From positions 248,001 through 312,000 of the forward strand of contig JBKEET010000001.1 of NCBI GenBank assembly GCA_047777475.1: a stretch of DNA of 64,000 bases. Reading direction: 5' to 3'. Shown piece by piece: positions 50,723 through 59,276 of this stretch. Position 1 is the first letter of the stretch; each line of letters begins with the position of its first letter. The translations under genes were made by a program, and so were the position numbers. The notes under the pieces are model-generated. The model did not search any database. It was not told the origin of the DNA and was given only the letters and a program-made list of their open reading frames with translations. The DNA comes from Sutterella sp047777475 (GTDB lineage: Bacteria > Pseudomonadota > Gammaproteobacteria > Burkholderiales > Burkholderiaceae_F).

Positions 50723-51958
50723 TTATTCCTCGCCTTCAACGAACGGTTCGCTGTTGAGGTCGTGCTCAAGGTTGGTAACCGTAATGGCGGCGGCGACGTC
50801 GCCGACGACGTTGATGGACGTACGGATCATGTCGAGAATACGGTCAACGCCGGCGATCAGCGCGACGGCTTCCAGAGGAATGCCGGTCTGCGTGAAGACG
50901 ATCGTCGTCATGATCAGGCCTGCGCCCGGGACACCGGCCGTGCCGATGGCGGCGAACACGCCCATCAGCACGATGGTGAGCTGGTCAGCCATCGACAGAG
51001 GAATGCCGTAGACCTCGGCGGCGAACACAGCGCACACGCCCATGTAAATGGCCGTGCCGTTCATGTTGATCGTGTTGCCGAGAGGAATCGAGAAGGAGGC
51101 AATGGCCTTCGTGGCGCCGAGGCGGCGGGCGGCCTGCAGGTTGGCAGGCAGGGCGGCCGCGGACGAGCAGGTCGTGAAGGCGACGAGCCAGGGCTCGAAG
51201 ATGCCCTTCAGGAAGGTGCCGATCTTCGTGCCGCCGAGGGTGCGGACCATCGGCAGCAGGATGATGCAGACGAACACGACCGTGGCGATCAGGGCCGTGA
51301 GGATCAGGGCGCCGAGCGGAAGCAGGACCGCGAGGCCGTGGCGGCTGACCGTGTAGGACATCAAGCCGAACACGCCGATCGGGGCGAACTTCATGACGGT
51401 GGAGGTGATGTGAATCATCACGTCGCCGCAGACTTCGAAGAACTTCAGCACCGGCTTGCCGCGCTCACCGACCGCCGCAAGGGCGAAGCCGAAGAACACA
51501 GCGAAGAAGATGATCTGAAGCATCGAGCCCTTGGCCAGCGCTTCGACCGGGTTGATCGGGACGATCGCGAGGAGCGTCTTGACCAGCGGCGGAGCGACGA
51601 CTTCCTTGGCCTTCAGGCCTTCCGTCGAGAGATCGAGGCCCATGCCCGGGTTGATGAGGTTGGCGAACAGCAGGCCGGCGGCGACGGCCAGGGCGGTCGT
51701 GATCGCATAGACGATCAGGACCTTCACGGCCACGCGCCCGAGCTTGGACGTATCGGAAATGCCGGCGGCACCGGCGATGATGGTGCAAAGCACCAGGGGG
51801 ACGACCACCATTCGGATCAGACGAATGAAGAGGTCGCCGAGAGGCTGGAACCAGGTCGTGGCAAATTTCGCATCGACCAGCGCGCCGACGATAACGCCGA
51901 GCACCAGGCCGATCAGCATCTGCCAGGCCAGGCCTAAAGTCTTTTTATTGGAGGACAT
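50723..51958 (-). CDS. Dicarboxylate/amino acid:cation symporter (DAACS family)
   Basis: This 411-residue transporter of the GltP/DctA/SstT type has eight or more transmembrane helices, a serine-rich TTCSSAAALPANL turn, and the NTINMNGTAIYMG cation/substrate signature. It may import C4-dicarboxylates or glutamate, which would suit fumarate-type respiration. Start at ATG 51958 with AAGG nine bases upstream; a GTG three codons earlier is possible. An FNR-like site lies about 220 bp upstream. Confidence 0.9.
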   Translation of the reverse strand: MSSNKKTLGLAWQMLIGLVLGVIVGALVDAKFATTWFQPLGDLFIRLIRMVVVPLVLCTIIAGAAGISDTSKLGRVAVKVLIVYAITTALAVAAGLLFANLINPGMGLDLSTEGLKAKEVVAPPLVKTLLAIVPINPVEALAKGSMLQIIFFAVFFGFALAAVGERGKPVLKFFEVCGDVMIHITSTVMKFAPIGVFGLMSYTVSRHGLAVLLPLGALILTALIATVVFVCIILLPMVRTLGGTKIGTFLKGIFEPWLVAFTTCSSAAALPANLQAARRLGATKAIASFSIPLGNTINMNGTAIYMGVCAVFAAEVYGIPLSMADQLTIVLMGVFAAIGTAGVPGAGLIMTTIVFTQTGIPLEAVALIAGVDRILDMIRTSINVVGDVAAAITVTNLEHDLNSEPFVEGEE

Positions 51959-52347
51959 GATCTCCACCCTTATCTCTGTTGATGATTTTTTTGCGCCGCC
52001 GGGGAGACGTCTTCAGAGAAAAGATGCACGCGGCGGCCGACAAACCAAAGCTTGCCTTGTTTCGATTGTATCCGCCCTAAGTGCTGTATGACTAAGTAAC
52101 ATCCCTTAGAAAAGATGCACCGCGATGTATCCCTTTTTGGGGGCCTTCGGAAAAATAGGGGACACAATGTTTACAAATTGACATACATCAATTCCAAACA
52201 CGATATTTTTTATTTATTTTTTATTGCCGATTCATAAATTCATTAAATACGCCGAATAAGCCAACTTCGCAAGGTGCACACGGTTAAAATGCGGCTCATT
52301 CTGTGCCGGCCCCGGGGACGGCGCAGTGCGGCTTAAAAAAGACTCTT
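51959..52347. other. 389-bp AT-rich divergent intergenic region
   Basis: Markedly AT-rich compared with the rest of the window, with A/T tracts at about 52200-52260. It holds divergent promoters for the symporter (left) and the ZIP transporter (right) and one good FNR-like site. No gene or stable RNA was recognised. Confidence 0.6.
52178..52191. promoter_or_regulatory. FNR/CRP-like half-palindromic site
   Basis: TTGACATACATCAA matches the FNR consensus TTGAT-N4-ATCAA with one mismatch. It lies about 220 bp from the symporter start and 157 bp from the ZIP start. The Crp/Fnr-type regulator at 27812, or a true FNR elsewhere in the genome, could bind it. Confidence 0.6.
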
Positions 52348-53154
52348 ATGACCTTACTGTTGCAAATCATCGCGGCGATCGTCGCGACGCGCGCGCTTGC
52401 GCTCGCCGCCGGCGTGGTGCTTTCCTACCGCTGGCTCGCGAAGATGTCCGAGGAGCTGCTCGCCGTGGCCTGCGGCCTGCTCGTCACGGTGGCGCTCACG
52501 CACATCCTCCCCGAGGCGTTCGAAAGCGAGACGGCCGACGCGCATGCGCTCGGCCTCGTGATGCTCGTCACAATCATCGCCTTCCTGATCCTCGAGCGCG
52601 TCGTCGAGGCGCTCGGCGGCGACAGGGACAGCCCCCGCCGCTCCGCTGCAATCGCCATGATGACGGGCGCCGCGCTGCACAACCTGGTCGACGGCATCTT
52701 CATCGCGAGCACCTTCATGGTGAGCCCGGCGGCGGGCTGGCTCGTCGCGTTCGCGGTCCTCTGCCACGAGGTGCCGCAGACGACGGGCTACATGGTGATC
52801 CTGAAAAACTGCGGCATGGACGCGCGCAGGTCGTTCATTTGGTGCGCGGCCGCCGCCATGGGCGCGGTCCTGGGCGGCGTCCTCGGCTGGGGCGCGGTGA
52901 GCCTGAGCAGCGGGCTGCTTCCCTATGCGCTCGCGATGTCGGCCGCTTCCTTCCTCTTCATCACGCTGCACAGCCTGCTGCCCGAAGTCTTCAGCGCGCA
53001 CGAGGGCGCGCGCGGCGCAATGCGCCAGATTGCGCTTTTCCTGGTCGGCGCGGCCTTGAGCCTCGTGCTGCTCGGCGCGGACCATGACCACGGCCACGGG
53101 GCCGGCGGCGTCCCGGAGCAGGCCGCCGCAGAAGTTCAGGCGCCGCAGCGCTGA
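52348..53154 (+). CDS. ZIP family metal transporter
   Basis: This 268-residue, multi-pass inner-membrane divalent-metal importer has HNLVDGIFIAS in TM4 and HEVPQTTGYM in TM5, the binuclear metal site of ZIP proteins. The C-terminus has a short His-rich DHDHGHG segment. ATG 52348 fits the topology better than the GTG at 52303. Zinc or iron is the usual substrate. Confidence 0.88.
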   Translation: MTLLLQIIAAIVATRALALAAGVVLSYRWLAKMSEELLAVACGLLVTVALTHILPEAFESETADAHALGLVMLVTIIAFLILERVVEALGGDRDSPRRSAAIAMMTGAALHNLVDGIFIASTFMVSPAAGWLVAFAVLCHEVPQTTGYMVILKNCGMDARRSFIWCAAAAMGAVLGGVLGWGAVSLSSGLLPYALAMSAASFLFITLHSLLPEVFSAHEGARGAMRQIALFLVGAALSLVLLGADHDHGHGAGGVPEQAAAEVQAPQR

Positions 53155-53170
53155 TTCCCCCGGAACTTCC

Positions 53171-53779
53171 TCAGCCGGCCTTCGCCTTGGCGCGGCGGCT
53201 CGACCAGGCGGCCCAGACGCCCGAAACGAGGATGACGGCGATGCCCGCGGCGCTCGCAAGTCCAATGGTCTCTTTGAAAAAGAACACGCCGAAAACCGCG
53301 GCGAAGATGATCGCCGCATATTGGAAGACGGCCGAGAGCAGGATGTTCTCCGACCCCCAGGCCCGCGTCATCGCGAGCTGCGCCCCCGTGGCGCAGAGCC
53401 CCATGCCGAGGAGCGCGGGGACGTTTTCGGCGCTGAGCGGCGTGAAGCCGTGACTGAGCAGGAGCTGCCCCGCGCCGCCCCAGACCGTGCCGAAGAGCGT
53501 GAAATAAAAGACGATGCGCCAGTCGGGCTCGCGCAGGTTCGTGAGCTGGCGTATTTGGAAATAGGCGAGCGCCGAGAAAAAGCCCGAGGAGAGCCCCACG
53601 AGCGCCGGGATCTCCTGGCCGGAATGCAGCTCGGGCTTGAGCACCAGCGTGACGCCCGCAAAGCCCGCGACGACCGCGGCGATCGCGCGCCAGTCGAGCC
53701 GCTCGCCCCTCCTGAGCGCAAGCGCCGCCATGAGCGCGAAGAGGAACGAGGAGACGAGCATCCAGAAGCTTTTTTGCAT
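53171..53779 (-). CDS. EamA/DMT family permease, internally shortened
   Basis: The C-terminal five or six helices match a 10-TM EamA drug/metabolite transporter. The N-terminus (MQKSFWMLVSSFLFALMAA) is the normal family start. Between residues ~20 and ~25 the sequence jumps straight to the end of the first EamA repeat (LALRRGERLDWRAIA), so roughly 80-100 residues are absent while the frame stays open. The resulting 202-residue, about 7-helix product is probably non-functional, though a short active form cannot be excluded. Confidence 0.7.
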   Translation of the reverse strand: MQKSFWMLVSSFLFALMAALALRRGERLDWRAIAAVVAGFAGVTLVLKPELHSGQEIPALVGLSSGFFSALAYFQIRQLTNLREPDWRIVFYFTLFGTVWGGAGQLLLSHGFTPLSAENVPALLGMGLCATGAQLAMTRAWGSENILLSAVFQYAAIIFAAVFGVFFFKETIGLASAAGIAVILVSGVWAAWSSRRAKAKAG

Positions 53780-54054
53780 GAGTCGGTCCGCCGAAGGCTG
53801 CCTTTGGGGAAGAGCAAGAGGGAGATCCCCGATTTTAAAGCCTCTTCGGACAGGGAACCCTGTTTCCGGGAGAAGGGGCCCGGGTCCTGCGCGCCCCGGC
53901 AAAAGCTGTCGCGCGAATACCGCATTCCGGAGGGGTTTTGGCCGGTGCGCAGGCGCGGGGAATTTTTAAGATCCGCCTTTCTTTCGATTGCTACAATCTG
54001 CAGACGGTCCTGCGCTCTTTCGGCGCACGGGCTTTTGCAGAACAAGGAAATCTC

Positions 54055-54327
54055 ATGAGCGAAGCTAAATCCGTCGACGAACTGAGCTTTGAAGAGGCTC
54101 TTGCAGAGCTCGAGCAGCTGGCCAACGCCATGGCGGCGGGCCGCATGACGCTCAAGGAAAGCGTTTCCGGCTACGAGCGCGGCATGGCGCTCCTGAAGCG
54201 CTGCCGCCGCGAGCTCGAGGCGGCCCGGGCGACGATCGAGAAACTGAGCGAGGAAGAGGGCGGGGCGGCCTCGCAGGGCGCCGGCGTCTACGCGGCGGAT
54301 CCCGTCGATCCGGACGATCCCTTCTGA
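54055..54327 (+). CDS. xseB: Exodeoxyribonuclease VII small subunit
   Basis: This 90-residue subunit has the family core FEEALAELEQLANAMAAG and ESVSGYERGMALLKRC, with an acidic C-terminal tail. It pairs with XseA (outside the window) to degrade single-stranded DNA. Start at 54055 with AAGGAAA upstream. It heads the xseB-ispA-dxs cluster common in proteobacteria. Confidence 0.95.
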   Translation: MSEAKSVDELSFEEALAELEQLANAMAAGRMTLKESVSGYERGMALLKRCRRELEAARATIEKLSEEEGGAASQGAGVYAADPVDPDDPF

Positions 54328-54360
54328 TCCTTCTCTATTGGGCGATAGACAGAATCCATC

Positions 54361-55281
54361 ATGAGCGAAAGCAAGGAACTTTCTTTTGACGAGTGGGCCG
54401 GCGAAAAGCGCCGGCATTTCGAATGGTTCGCCGACAGCATGCTCCCCGCGGGCACCGAGCCGAAGCTTCTCACCGGGGCGATGCGCTATGCGCTCCTGGG
54501 CGGCGGCAAGCGCGTGAGGGCGCTCCTTTGCTACGCCGCAGGCGAGATGACGGGCGCCCCCGCCGACACGCTCGACCGGGCCGCCCTGGCGCTCGAGATG
54601 GTGCACGCCTATTCGCTCGTTCACGACGACATGCCCGCGATGGACAACGACACGCTGCGCCGCGGGCGCCCGACCGCGCACGTGCAGTACGGCGAGGCGA
54701 CGGCGATGCTCGCCGGCGACGCGCTGCAGGCCGAGGCCTTTTCGGTGATCGCCGGTATTGAGGACGCCGATGTCGTCGCGCGCCTCACCGCAACCCTCGC
54801 GCGCGGCGCGGGCCTGCGCGGCATGTGCGGCGGGCAGGAGCTCGACCTCAAGATGACGGGCACGCACCCGAGCGAGGCGGAGCTCCTTCGCATGCAGTCG
54901 ATGAAGACAGGGGCGCTCATTCTCGCGAGCGTGCTCATGGGCGCGCAGTGCGGCGCCTGGGAAAAGACGGGCGACGCGGCCCGCGCGGGCCTCGCGGCCT
55001 ACGCGGACGCGATCGGGCTCGCGTTCCAGATCGTCGACGACATCCTCGACGTGACGCAGGACACCGCCACGCTCGGCAAGACCGCGGGCAAGGACGCCAA
55101 GGAAGACAAGCCGACCTGGGTTTCGATGCTCGGGCTCGAAGGCGCCCGCGCAAGGGCGGAGGAGCTCCTCGGGCGTGCCCGCGAGGGCCTCGCGCTCGCG
55201 CAGACCGATCCGGCCGTGAGGCCGTCGGCTTCGGCGCGGCTTTCCGAGATCGCCGGCTACGTCGTCTCGCGGACGCACTAA
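54361..55281 (+). CDS. ispA: Farnesyl diphosphate synthase
   Basis: This 306-residue prenyltransferase condenses IPP with DMAPP/GPP to FPP for quinones and undecaprenyl phosphate. It has both Asp-rich motifs (DDMPAMDND; DDILDVTQD), with GGGKRVRALLCY before the first. The stop at 55281 is one base before the dxs start. Confidence 0.95.
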   Translation: MSESKELSFDEWAGEKRRHFEWFADSMLPAGTEPKLLTGAMRYALLGGGKRVRALLCYAAGEMTGAPADTLDRAALALEMVHAYSLVHDDMPAMDNDTLRRGRPTAHVQYGEATAMLAGDALQAEAFSVIAGIEDADVVARLTATLARGAGLRGMCGGQELDLKMTGTHPSEAELLRMQSMKTGALILASVLMGAQCGAWEKTGDAARAGLAAYADAIGLAFQIVDDILDVTQDTATLGKTAGKDAKEDKPTWVSMLGLEGARARAEELLGRAREGLALAQTDPAVRPSASARLSEIAGYVVSRTH

Positions 55282-55282
55282 G

Positions 55283-57202
55283 ATGACGGGCGCCGACAAG
55301 CTTATGCCCCCTCAGGACAGATCAGTGAACCCCAATCCCTACCAGTTGCTCGAATCCATCAAGGCGCCTTCCGACCTGCGCAAGCTCGACGCCCGCAGGC
55401 TGCCCGAGCTCGCCGCGGAGATCCGCTCGTACATGATCCGCTCGGTCTCGCAGACCGGCGGCCACCTGTCGAGCTCGCTCGGCGCCGTCGAGCTCGCGAT
55501 CGCGATTCACCGCGTCTTCAACACGCCCGACGACAGGGTGATCTGGGACGTCGGGCACCAGGCCTACGCGCACAAGATGCTCACGGGACGCCTCGAGGCG
55601 ATGAAGACGCTGCGGCAGCTCCACGGCATCTCGGGCTTCCCGAAGCGCGACGAGTCGCCTTACGACGCCTTCGGCACGGCGCATTCCTCGACCTCGATCT
55701 CCGCCGCGCTCGGCATGGCCGTGGCCGACCGCATCAACGGCATCGACCGCTGGCACATCGCCGTGATCGGCGACGGCGCGCTCACGGGCGGCATGGCCAT
55801 CGAGGCGCTCAACGACGCGGGCGTCTGGAAAGAGGGCCTCAAGCTCCTCATCATCCTCAACGACAACAACTGCTCGATTTCGCCGCCCGCGGGCGCGCTC
55901 TCGAACCATCTCGCGAAAATCGTCTCGACGAGGGCCTACACGAGCGCGCGAAACCTCTCGAAGCGCGTCCTTTCGCCGGTGCCCGGCCTTTGGGACTTCT
56001 GCAAGCGCATGGAAAAGCAGGCGATCAACTTCGTGAGCCCGCCTTCCGGCATTTTCTCGTCGTTCGACCTCAATTACTACGGCCCCATCGACGGGCACGA
56101 CATCTACGGCCTCATTGAGGTGCTCGGCAACCTGCGCCGCCTCAACAGCCCGTGCGTCCTGCACGTCTCCACGGTGAAGGGCAAGGGCTACAGGCCCGCC
56201 GAGCTCGACCCGACGGCCTACCACGGCGTCGGGCGCTTCGACCCGGAAAAAGGCCTGCCGCCCGCCAAGGAGGGCGCTTCGCCCACCTACACGCAGGTCT
56301 TCAGCCAGTGGGTCTGCGACACGGCCGAGCGCGACAAGCGGCTCTACGCCATCACGCCCGCCATGCGCGAAGGCTCGGGCCTCGTGGAATTCGAAAAGCG
56401 CTTTCCGGAGCGCTACCGCGACGTGGCGATCGCCGAGCAGCACGCCGTCACCTACGCCGCGGGCCTCGCCTGCGAGGGCATGAAGCCCGTGGTGGCCATC
56501 TATTCGACCTTCCTGCAGCGCGCCATGGACCAGCTGATCCACGACGTGGCGCTGCAGAACCTGCCCGTCGTCTTCGCGATCGACCGCGGCGGCTTCGTCG
56601 GCGCCGACGGCGCGACGCACCACGGCATCTTCGACATGGCGATGCTCCGGAGCGTGCCCAACATGACCGTCATGGCCCCTTCCGACGAAAACGAGTGCCG
56701 CCTCATGCTCAACACCGCCTTCGCGATGGAGACGCCCGCCGCCGTGCGCTACCCGCGCGGCAGGGGACCGGGCGTGCCCGTGACGGCGGGCCGGGACGTC
56801 ATTCCCGTCGGCCGCTCGAGGACGCTCCTGAAGGGCACGCGCGTCGCCTTCCTCGGCTTCGGTTCCATGACGCAGGTGCTCCGCCCCGCGGCCGAGCACC
56901 TGGGCGGCACGCTCATCGACATGCGCTTCGTGAAGCCGCTCGACATAGAGGCCGTGCTCGGGGCTGCCGCCTCGCACGATCTCATCGTCACCGCCGAAGA
57001 GGGCGTGCTCATGGGCGGCGCGGGCTCGGCCGTGCTCGAGGCGATCGCCGACGCGGGGCTCGCCAAGCCCGTGATGCGCTTCGGCATCCCGGACCGGTTC
57101 ATCGAGCAGGGCACTCAGGCCGAGCTCCTCGACATCGCGGGGCTCACCTCCGAGAAGATCGAAAAGGCCGTCGCCGCAAGGCTTGCCGCGCTCGATAAAT
57201 AA
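55283..57202 (+). CDS. dxs: 1-deoxy-D-xylulose-5-phosphate synthase
   Basis: This 639-residue TPP enzyme catalyses the first committed MEP-pathway step from pyruvate and glyceraldehyde 3-phosphate. It shows the GDGALTGGMAIEALNDAG TPP motif, VGHQAYAHKMLTGR and DRGGFVGADGATHHG. Start at 55283 immediately follows ispA; MPPQDRS at 55304 is a minor alternative. It is the last gene of the xseB-ispA-dxs unit. Confidence 0.96.
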   Translation: MTGADKLMPPQDRSVNPNPYQLLESIKAPSDLRKLDARRLPELAAEIRSYMIRSVSQTGGHLSSSLGAVELAIAIHRVFNTPDDRVIWDVGHQAYAHKMLTGRLEAMKTLRQLHGISGFPKRDESPYDAFGTAHSSTSISAALGMAVADRINGIDRWHIAVIGDGALTGGMAIEALNDAGVWKEGLKLLIILNDNNCSISPPAGALSNHLAKIVSTRAYTSARNLSKRVLSPVPGLWDFCKRMEKQAINFVSPPSGIFSSFDLNYYGPIDGHDIYGLIEVLGNLRRLNSPCVLHVSTVKGKGYRPAELDPTAYHGVGRFDPEKGLPPAKEGASPTYTQVFSQWVCDTAERDKRLYAITPAMREGSGLVEFEKRFPERYRDVAIAEQHAVTYAAGLACEGMKPVVAIYSTFLQRAMDQLIHDVALQNLPVVFAIDRGGFVGADGATHHGIFDMAMLRSVPNMTVMAPSDENECRLMLNTAFAMETPAAVRYPRGRGPGVPVTAGRDVIPVGRSRTLLKGTRVAFLGFGSMTQVLRPAAEHLGGTLIDMRFVKPLDIEAVLGAAASHDLIVTAEEGVLMGGAGSAVLEAIADAGLAKPVMRFGIPDRFIEQGTQAELLDIAGLTSEKIEKAVAARLAALDK

Positions 57203-57289
57203 CGCTGCAACTTGTCAGTCTGCCGCTCGCTTTTCGCGAGGAAAGCGGGCGGAGTGCTGTCCGGGCCGCGGAAAAAGGGGGCCTCTGCC

Positions 57290-57339
57290 TATAATGCCTA
57301 TCAGACAATAACAAAGGCGGCGGCTCGCGAAAGCCGCCG
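57290..57339 (+). promoter_or_regulatory. murB promoter and leader hairpin
   Basis: TATAAT at 57290-57295 is a perfect -10. The leader contains an 8-bp hairpin, CGGCGGCT (57318-57325) with AGCCGCCG (57332-57339) around a 6-nt loop, ending 7 nt before the murB ATG and occupying the position of a Shine-Dalgarno sequence. Confidence 0.6.
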
Positions 57340-57346
57340 AAATCCC

Positions 57347-58372
57347 ATGACTGCAGCTATTACCGCCGACAAGCGCCTCGATGCGCTCACCACCCTCGGC
57401 ACCGTTTCCACTGCCGAGTTCTATGCCGAAGCCGATTCGCTCGCCGATCTGAAGGCGCTTTTGGCCGAGGCCCAAAGCAAAGGCCTTCGCGTTCATCTTT
57501 TGGGCGGCGGCGCCAACACCGTGGCGCTCTCCCGCGTCGAAGGGCTCGTCATCCGCCTCGCGATCAAGGGCTTTGCGATCGAGCGCCGCGAGGACGCCGT
57601 TTACGTTCGCGCCGGCTGCGGCGAAAGGCTCGACGACGTCGTGCGCCGCACCGTCGAAGCGGGCATCGGCGGCCTCGAGAACCTCTCGGCGATACCGGGC
57701 ACCGTGGGCGGCGCGGTCGTGCAGAACGTCGGCGCCTACGGCGTCGAGCTCGCCGAACGCTTCGAGAGCGCCGAGGTCTATGACCGCGCAAGCGGCGAAG
57801 TCCGCACGCTCGACGTCACCGCGTGCGATTTCTCCTACAGGAGCTCCGTCTTCAAGAAGGAAGCGGGCAGGAACCTCATCGTGCTGAGCGCGCTTTTCCG
57901 CCTGCCGCAGCCCTGGAAGCCCGAGACGAGCTACCGCGACCTCGCCGCTTACCTGCAGGAAAAGGGCGTCGCCGAAAAGGCCCTGACGCCCGCCCTGGTT
58001 TCGGAAGCGGTGCGCGATATCCGCGCGAAGAAGCTCCCCGACCCGGCCGTGATCGGCAACGCGGGCTCGTTCTTCACCAACCCGATTCTGCCCAAGGTGT
58101 TCTGGCGCGAGGTGCAGGCCGCGCACCCGACCGCCGTCTACTACAAGCTGCCGGGCGGCCGCGTGAAGCTCTCGGCCGCCTCGCTCATCGACATTGCGGG
58201 CTTCAAGGGCTGCACCCGGGGCCGCGCCGGCGTCTACGACAAGCACGCACTCATCCTCGTCAACCGCGGCGGCGCCACGGGCGAGGAGGTGCTCGCGCTC
58301 GCCGACGAGATCGCCGCGAAGGTGAAGGAAATCTTCGGCGTGACGCTCGCGCGCGAGCCGGTCGTGCTCTGA
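57347..58372 (+). CDS. murB: UDP-N-acetylmuramate dehydrogenase
   Basis: This 341-residue type I MurB uses FAD and NADPH to make UDP-MurNAc from the enolpyruvyl intermediate. It shows the FAD-binding GGGANT motif, the PGTVGGAVVQNVGAYG loop, the catalytic Ser in GNAGSFFTNP and the C-terminal FGVTLAREP with the Glu. ATG 57347 is chosen over upstream starts because the 5' hairpin and -10 box lie immediately before it. Confidence 0.95.
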   Translation: MTAAITADKRLDALTTLGTVSTAEFYAEADSLADLKALLAEAQSKGLRVHLLGGGANTVALSRVEGLVIRLAIKGFAIERREDAVYVRAGCGERLDDVVRRTVEAGIGGLENLSAIPGTVGGAVVQNVGAYGVELAERFESAEVYDRASGEVRTLDVTACDFSYRSSVFKKEAGRNLIVLSALFRLPQPWKPETSYRDLAAYLQEKGVAEKALTPALVSEAVRDIRAKKLPDPAVIGNAGSFFTNPILPKVFWREVQAAHPTAVYYKLPGGRVKLSAASLIDIAGFKGCTRGRAGVYDKHALILVNRGGATGEEVLALADEIAAKVKEIFGVTLAREPVVL

Positions 58373-58551
58373 GCCGTTTTGACGCCCGGGGCATGGCCCT
58401 GCGGGAAATTTTTCCCTGAATATCAGCCGCAAACACGCGGAGATACAAATCTTACGAAGTGCCTGACTGCAGGGCATCCCGGGCGCGTGCATCATGCTTT
58501 TAACGATCCGGGCTTTACTCGGGGCCCGGAAATCCAAAAAAGGACAAAAGC

Positions 58552-59226
58552 ATGAAAAACAGTCAGTCGGCGGCGGCCGCCCTGGGCGGCTACACACTCG
58601 GGGAGGAAATCGCCAATTCCGTGACGCACGGCATCGGCGCGCTTCTCAGCATCGCGGGACTCGTCGTGCTCATCTGGTACGCGGCGACCCGCTCGGGCCA
58701 GGCCGTTTCTGTCGTTTCGGCCGTGATTTTCGGCGCGGCCATGGTGATTCTCTACACCTTCTCGACGCTTTACCACGCCATTACGAACCGCCGCGCCAAG
58801 CGGGTGCTGCAGGTCTTCGACCACAGCGCGATCTACCTGATGATCGCGGGCTCCTACACGCCGTTCTGCCTCGTCGCGCTCAAGGGCACGACGGGCATTG
58901 CGCTCTGCACCGCCGTCTGGGCGATCGCCGCGCTCGGCATCGCGCTGCAGCCGATCCTCATCAAGAAGGCCGAGTGGCTCAACTGCCTCCTCTACCTGCT
59001 GCTCGGCTGGTGCGTCGTGGTGGTGATCAAGCCCCTCGTTGCGGTGCTCCCGACCGCGGGCCTCTGGCTCCTCGTCGCGGGCGGCCTCGCCTACTCGGTG
59101 GGCGTGATCTTTTACCTCTGCGACCGCATCCCGTTCAACCACGCGATCTGGCACCTCTTCGTGCTGGCGGGCACGGTGCTGCAGTTCTTCTCGGTGCTCT
59201 TTTACGTGATACCGATCCAGGCGTAA
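58552..59226 (+). CDS. trhA: Hemolysin III family / TrhA-like membrane protein
   Basis: This 224-residue protein has about seven transmembrane helices. It carries the PAQR/hemolysin III signature: NSVTHGIGALLS, YHAITNRRAKRVLQVFDHSAIY and the C-terminal FNHAIWHLFVL with conserved His residues that bind zinc in this superfamily. TrhA affects membrane-lipid homeostasis; hemolytic activity is not implied. Confidence 0.85.
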   Translation: MKNSQSAAAALGGYTLGEEIANSVTHGIGALLSIAGLVVLIWYAATRSGQAVSVVSAVIFGAAMVILYTFSTLYHAITNRRAKRVLQVFDHSAIYLMIAGSYTPFCLVALKGTTGIALCTAVWAIAALGIALQPILIKKAEWLNCLLYLLLGWCVVVVIKPLVAVLPTAGLWLLVAGGLAYSVGVIFYLCDRIPFNHAIWHLFVLAGTVLQFFSVLFYVIPIQA

Positions 59227-59276
59227 GCCCGAAGCCTCTCTCCTGAGACGGGCCGGCGTTTTCCCTCCTGCGGCGC

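Noticed and set aside
52303..52347. GTG start of the ZIP gene upstream of 52348
   Set aside because: It would add 15 polar residues before the first transmembrane helix, atypical for the family.
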